DNA from: Casp-actino8 sp046091365
GTDB taxonomy: Bacteria > Actinomycetota > Acidimicrobiia > Acidimicrobiales > Ilumatobacteraceae
Direction: 5' to 3'
DNA length: 9,108 nt
NCBI GenBank assembly: GCA_046091365.1
Contig: JBJTBM010000032.1
Location: 1-9,108, forward strand
Within the stretch, counting starts at the first letter, position 1. Each line of letters starts with the position of its first letter. Position numbers and translations under genes: made by a program. A model generated the notes under the pieces. It searched no databases, was not told where the DNA came from, and worked only from the letters and a program-made list of their open reading frames with translations. Shown piece after piece: positions 6,158 through 9,108 of this stretch.

Positions 6158-7333
6158 TCAGCTGGCGGGAATCTCGCCGTCGATACCCTCGACGAGATAT
6201 GCCATCGACATCAGTTCGTCGAAGGTGTGGGCGACTCCATCGGCCAGAACCTCGTTGCCTTGGTTGTCCTTGATGGGACCGGTGAACTCCGAACCGGGTG
6301 CGGCCTTGAGTTCCTCGAGACGAGCATCGATGGCGGCCCGGGTCTCGGCCGACACGCTGTCGCCGTAGGGGGCCAACTTCACGAAGCCATCAGCAAGGTT
6401 GCCGTAGTAGTTGCCACTGGTCCACGTGCCATCCAGCACCTGCTGGATGCGCGGGATCTCGTAGATGTCCCAGTGGTAGGTCGTGGCTGTCAACCACACC
6501 GACGGATAGTTCGCACTCTGGTCGGTGTTGTAACCGGTCCACAGCACGCCGGTGGCGGCCGAAGCGGCGTCGCCGGTGGCCGGCGAGTCGACACCCTTTT
6601 GACCGAGAACGTCGACGCCCTCGGCGATGAGGGCCTCAGCGGCCTGCTTCTCCTTGGCCGGATCGAACCACGTGTTCAACCAGACGACCTTCACGGTGGC
6701 ATCGGGGTTCATCGCGCGCACGCCCAAGGTCCAGGCGTTCGCACCGCGAACCACCTCGGGAATCGGGAACGACGCGAGATAGCCGAGCTTGCCCGTCTTC
6801 GACGCGGCGCCAGCGGCCATGCCGGCGAGGTAATCGGTGTCTTCGGCGGCACCGTAGAACTGCGCCATGTTGGTGGACGTCATGTAGCCCGTCGCGAATT
6901 CGAAGCACACGTCGGGGTGCGCCGCAGCGGCCTCGACGAAGGCGTCCTGGAAACCGAACGAAGTGCCGAAGATGACGGTGTTACCGTCGGCGATGAGATC
7001 TTCGATGGTCTGAGCCACCTCGGGTCCCTCGGGCACGTTCTCCTTGTAGGTGGTCTCGACGGCATCTCCGAAGTGCTCCTGGACTGCGAGGCGCGCCTCG
7101 TCGTGAGCCTGGGTCCAGCCGCCGTCATTCGTCGGTCCGACGTACACCCACGCGGCCTTCAACGGACCTTCTTCGGGTTTGCAGTTGACGACCTCGGCAT
7201 CAGTCGTGGGTGCCTCGGTGCTCGGGGCTTCGCTGCTCGATGAGCCGCCATCGTCACCGCCACAGGCCACGAGGCCGATGGCGAATGCCGCGGTCAGCAA
7301 CATCGGAGCGAACTTCTTGTTCGTTCTTTTCAT
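6158..7333 (-). CDS. BMP/PnrA-family substrate-binding lipoprotein of an ABC importer
   Basis: An extracytoplasmic solute receptor of 391 residues. The basic MKRTNKK, a hydrophobic core and the lipobox LVAC (lipidated Cys24) form a lipoprotein signal peptide. A Gly/Ser/Glu/Thr/Pro linker spans about 25-50. The mature domain starts near residue 58 with AAWVYVGPTNDGGWTQAHDEAR (61-82), the first-strand ligand region of the BMP (basic membrane protein, PF02608) fold. Later segments such as VIFGTSFGFQDAF and ALIAEGVDVLGQ also fit the family. The GWT-x-x-H form differs from the classical nucleoside-binding PnrA version (as remembered), so the ligand may not be a plain nucleoside. The ATG has a strong GGGAGGAATTC ribosome site. 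It is the first gene of the importer cluster, with a 117-bp gap containing a strong hairpin before the ATPase gene. Confidence 0.92.
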   Translation of the reverse strand: MKRTNKKFAPMLLTAAFAIGLVACGGDDGGSSSSEAPSTEAPTTDAEVVNCKPEEGPLKAAWVYVGPTNDGGWTQAHDEARLAVQEHFGDAVETTYKENVPEGPEVAQTIEDLIADGNTVIFGTSFGFQDAFVEAAAAHPDVCFEFATGYMTSTNMAQFYGAAEDTDYLAGMAAGAASKTGKLGYLASFPIPEVVRGANAWTLGVRAMNPDATVKVVWLNTWFDPAKEKQAAEALIAEGVDVLGQKGVDSPATGDAASAATGVLWTGYNTDQSANYPSVWLTATTYHWDIYEIPRIQQVLDGTWTSGNYYGNLADGFVKLAPYGDSVSAETRAAIDARLEELKAAPGSEFTGPIKDNQGNEVLADGVAHTFDELMSMAYLVEGIDGEIPAS

Positions 7334-7465
7334 GAATTCCTCCCTCAGGGTCGGCCCGGGGTAGACCGACGTTTCGACCCTAGTCCGCCGAACGTTCCCG
7401 CCCGATCAACCCGAACGGAATGTAAACACCCCATTCACACGGGTTTTCGGACCCGGAAAGGGGGA
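7334..7465 (-). promoter_or_regulatory. Upstream region of the importer operon, with possible -10 box and direct repeat
   Basis: This 132-bp gap precedes the binding-protein gene on the minus strand. A TAGGGT box at 7382-7377 fits an actinobacterial TANNNT -10 and would give a leader of roughly 35-40 nt. The same CTAGGGT heptamer occurs before the ATPase gene (6084-6078). An alternative -10-like TACATT lies at 7424-7419. The heptamer CCGAACG is repeated at 7388-7394 and 7411-7417 (23 bp start to start), and GAACGTTC at 7390-7397 is an 8-bp palindrome; either could be a regulator site. No convincing -35 box is seen. Confidence 0.4.
7440..7455 (-). terminator. Small hairpin after the NYN-domain gene, weak terminator candidate
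   Basis: CGGGT (7440-7444) pairs with ACCCG (7451-7455) around a 6-base loop, just downstream of the nuclease stop codon on the minus strand. There is no T-run after it, so if it stops transcription it does so poorly. It may only mark the 3' end. Confidence 0.25.
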
Positions 7466-7951
7466 TCAGACGAGTCGCAGATCGGGCAGGTACAGAACCC
7501 GGTCGCCGGCTCGGGATCGCAGGGCCCGGGACAGCGATCGTGAGCGCGACACCACCGTGACGGGGTACCCCTTGGCGACCAGTTCGTCATACAGGTCGGC
7601 GAAGCGATGGTCGCCGCTGCCGATCACGAAATGGGTGTAGCGCTGACGTTCAGCCTCGATCGTGGCCGCCTCGATGAGAGCCAGATCGGCGCCATCGGGC
7701 CCGGGTCGCCGCACGACCCGGGCCGGCTGCCAGGCCTGTTGGACGGCCAACGCGTGGATGCCGTTGCAGCCGGTGCCGACGACCACGTGGTCGCCCGGCC
7801 GGTGGCCTGCGACGGAGCAGTAGTCGCGAAAGCACCGACCGATCACCCAGGGGTCGGTGACCCTCGGGTCGCCGATGAGGTTGTCGGCGTCGAGCAGGTG
7901 GAGTCGACGGGTCGGCGTTGTCCTGGTGGTCGTCGTCTTGGTCGTCTTCAT
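7466..7951 (-). CDS. Small NYN/PIN-like domain protein, putative ribonuclease
   Basis: A protein of 161 residues from the ATG at 7951-7949, which is preceded by AAAGGA at suitable spacing. A longer reading to 8053 exists but would consume the divergent promoter gap. The first 16 residues are Thr/Lys/Arg-rich (MKTTKTTTTRTTPTRR) and probably disordered. The fold then shows the acidic pattern of NYN/PIN-like nucleases: LLDADN (Asp21, Asp23, Asn24), GADLALIEAA (Asp89) and a GSGDHRFADL version of the SGD-x-DF motif (Asp114, Asp119). Those acidic residues would hold the metal ion for RNA cleavage. It has no recognisable toxin-antitoxin partner. It is divergent from the deacetylase-like gene and lies 132 bp upstream of the importer operon on the same strand. 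The target RNA is unknown; the activity is inferred from motifs only. Confidence 0.75.
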   Translation of the reverse strand: MKTTKTTTTRTTPTRRLHLLDADNLIGDPRVTDPWVIGRCFRDYCSVAGHRPGDHVVVGTGCNGIHALAVQQAWQPARVVRRPGPDGADLALIEAATIEAERQRYTHFVIGSGDHRFADLYDELVAKGYPVTVVSRSRSLSRALRSRAGDRVLYLPDLRLV

Positions 7952-8051
7952 GGTTGTCCTTTCGTCGGGTGGCTGGTGTCGAGAAGAACGACCTGAACCA
8001 CCCCCGGTGTGCGCGCGCACATCTGGCGGACGGACCGTCGTTCGGGATCCC
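7952..8051. promoter_or_regulatory. Divergent promoter gap between NYN and deacetylase-like genes
   Basis: This is a 100-bp gap between two divergent start codons, so promoters for both genes should lie here. It is not notably AT-rich, and I see no clear -35/-10 pair. Its main feature is the 14-bp palindrome at 8008-8021. Confidence 0.4.
8008..8021. repeat. 14-bp perfect palindrome, candidate operator
   Basis: TGTGCGCGCGCACA is identical on both strands. It is centred in the gap between divergent genes, 30 bp before the deacetylase-like ATG and 56 bp before the nuclease ATG. Its position suits a shared regulator-binding site. The alternating purine-pyrimidine run could also adopt Z-form DNA. 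Confidence 0.5.
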
Positions 8052-8987
8052 ATGACAGATTCGAAAATCAGCGTGTTCTACTCGCCGGAGTTCTCGATCG
8101 ACGGCGGATTCGCCACCGTCGGCAAGTCCGCCGTACTGGCTCGGGACCTTCGGGAGCGCCCGATCGAGGGCGTCGAGTTGCGCCGTCCGGCGCCCATCGA
8201 GATCGACGCCATCACCCGGGTGCACGATCCCGACTACGTCGACGCGGTCCTGGCCGGTCGGCGCGGGCAATTCACCGAGCACGGCGAGGAGTTCGTGAAA
8301 TCGGTGTTGGCGAGCACGGCGGGTGTGGTGCGCGCGGTGGAGTCGGCCGTGGCGTCGGGAGGTGCCGCGGGGTCCCTGTCGAGCGGGTTGCACCACGCGC
8401 GCTTCGATTCCGACTCGGGCTACTGCACCTTCAACGGACTCGTGGTCGCGGCGCTCCGGGCCCTTGACATCGGGGCGCGAAGAGTCCTGGTGCTCGACTT
8501 CGACGCCCATTGCGGTGGTGGAACGGCCAGTCTCATCCAGAGATTGCGCGAACAGGGAATGGACGGAATCGAACAAGTCGACGTCTCGGTTTCGTCATTC
8601 GACAATTACCCTCGCCGACCCTGGGCGCATTGTGTCGTCGTGTCCGGCAACGAGTATCTCGCCGCGATCGACGAGGCTCTGGACTCGATCGTCGACCCGG
8701 AGGCGATCGACCTCGTGATCTACAACGCCGGCATGGATCCGCATGAGCGTGCCGGCGGAGTGTCCGGTGTCGACGATCGGGTGATCCGCGAACGTGAGTC
8801 GCGGGTGTTCTCGTGGGCGGCCGAGCACGGATCGCCGATCGCGTGGGTTCTCGCGGGCGGCTATCCGTCGGGCGGTTTCGACGTGACCGCAGTGGCGAAC
8901 CTGCACCGCATCACGATCGAAGAGGCCGCGCGAGTCGCGGCGAGTCAGCCGAAGTCGACGACGACTGCGGCGTCGGCCACCGACTGA
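8052..8987 (+). CDS. Histone deacetylase / acetylpolyamine amidohydrolase family protein
   Basis: A zinc-dependent deacetylase-fold protein of 311 residues. Visible family landmarks are HDPDYVDAVLAG (58-69), the catalytic His pair in GLHHARFD (His114, His115), zinc ligands Asp151 and His153 in DFDAHCGGGT, the third ligand Asp229 in NAGMDPHE, and the transition-state Tyr271 in LAGGYPSGG. All catalytic residues are therefore present and the enzyme should be active. The second His of the common DHH-G-x-G motif is Cys154 here, which I take as a subfamily trait. In bacteria such enzymes deacetylate proteins, polyamines or other small acetylated amines; the substrate here is unknown. The ATG at 8052 is the natural start, since the family fold begins right after it, although the ribosome site is weak. 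It is divergent from the NYN gene, and its Ser/Thr/Ala-rich tail probably overlaps a convergent gene. Confidence 0.88.
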   Translation: MTDSKISVFYSPEFSIDGGFATVGKSAVLARDLRERPIEGVELRRPAPIEIDAITRVHDPDYVDAVLAGRRGQFTEHGEEFVKSVLASTAGVVRAVESAVASGGAAGSLSSGLHHARFDSDSGYCTFNGLVVAALRALDIGARRVLVLDFDAHCGGGTASLIQRLREQGMDGIEQVDVSVSSFDNYPRRPWAHCVVVSGNEYLAAIDEALDSIVDPEAIDLVIYNAGMDPHERAGGVSGVDDRVIRERESRVFSWAAEHGSPIAWVLAGGYPSGGFDVTAVANLHRITIEEAARVAASQPKSTTTAASATD

Positions 8988-9108
8988 CGCTTGATGCGCG
9001 AGGTGACGGCACTCGACCACGTGAGCAGACGGAACTGGATCGCGTATTTCGCCCGCATCGCGACGTTCACCGGCTCACAATCCGCACCCGTGACCACTCG
9101 GGCCGTCG
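8945..9108 (-). CDS. C-terminal end of an unidentified protein (runs off right edge)
   Basis: On the minus strand a frame is open from the window edge to a TGA at 8947-8945, giving at least 53 residues. They read like ordinary protein: ...EPVNVAMRAKYAIQFRLL... ending ADAAVVVDFG. If real, it overlaps the deacetylase gene tail to tail by 43 bp. I do not recognise the family. A rival plus-strand frame from an ATG at 8994 is also open to the edge and has similar third-position GC, but it has no ribosome site. The call is therefore tentative. Confidence 0.42.
   Translation of the reverse strand, partial: TARVVTGADCEPVNVAMRAKYAIQFRLLTWSSAVTSRIKRQSVADAAVVVDFG

Noticed and set aside
6227..7243. Rightward 338-residue open frame opposite the binding-protein gene
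   Set aside because: It is long only because high-GC antisense frames lack stops. It has no motifs, and the opposite strand has a lipobox, a strong ribosome site and the BMP fold.
7857..8051. Upstream in-frame extension of the deacetylase-like gene to 7857
   Set aside because: It would run through the start of the divergent nuclease gene and add a Val/Arg/Pro-rich shadow segment. The family fold begins right after the ATG at 8052.
7952..8053. Upstream extension of the NYN gene to 8053
   Set aside because: It adds a Gly/Ser/Arg/Pro-rich stretch with no domain and would leave no room for the divergent promoters. The ATG at 7951 has its own ribosome site.
8508..8528. Cys154 in DFDAHCGGGT as a sign of an inactive deacetylase
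   Set aside because: The zinc ligands Asp151, His153 and Asp229, the His114/His115 pair and Tyr271 are all present. The replaced His is not one of the zinc ligands.
8994..9108. Rightward gene starting at the ATG at 8994
   Set aside because: There is no ribosome site before it and only 38 codons are visible. The leftward frame gives a longer stretch ending in a stop. I kept it only as the rival reading.

Overview
The window is high-GC (roughly 63-65%), gene-dense DNA with strong G/C preference at third codon positions and frequent GTG starts. Its lipoproteins carry a lipobox Cys followed by a Gly/Asp/Ser/Thr/Pro/Glu-rich linker. This suggests an actinobacterium, possibly of the Acidimicrobiia (Ilumatobacter-like) type. 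The placement is inferred from style and was not tested by search.

Left edge (1-1458): a secreted lipoprotein gene, cut off by the window edge, runs leftward. It diverges from a rightward gene for an unusual 395-residue TetR-type regulator with two complete helix-turn-helix halves in one chain. The AT-rich gap between them holds a 10-bp perfect palindrome.

Centre (1460-7333, all leftward, transcribed right to left): a five-gene cluster. In transcription order it encodes a BMP/PnrA-type substrate-binding lipoprotein, a double-domain ABC ATPase, two BPD_transp_2-type permeases and a Rieske non-haem iron oxygenase. The last four genes are chained by three successive 4-bp stop/start overlaps (GTGA, GTGA, ATGA), so the oxygenase is translationally coupled to the importer. 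A perfect 14-bp-stem hairpin separates the binding-protein gene from the rest. The simplest reading is an import-and-oxidise module: a purine-, nucleoside- or other N-heterocycle-like compound is captured outside, pumped in, and hydroxylated or demethylated by the oxygenase. The substrate is unknown. No reductase or ferredoxin partner is present in the window.

Right edge (7466-9108): a small NYN/PIN-like putative nuclease gene (leftward) diverges from a histone-deacetylase/acetylpolyamine-amidohydrolase family gene (rightward). Their shared 100-bp gap contains a 14-bp perfect GC-alternating palindrome. The last 160 bases probably hold the C-terminal end of a leftward gene that overlaps the deacetylase gene tail to tail.

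No gene-free stretch exceeds 300 bases; the longest gap is 132 bp (7334-7465). I saw no tRNA, rRNA, CRISPR array, insertion sequence or other mobile element.
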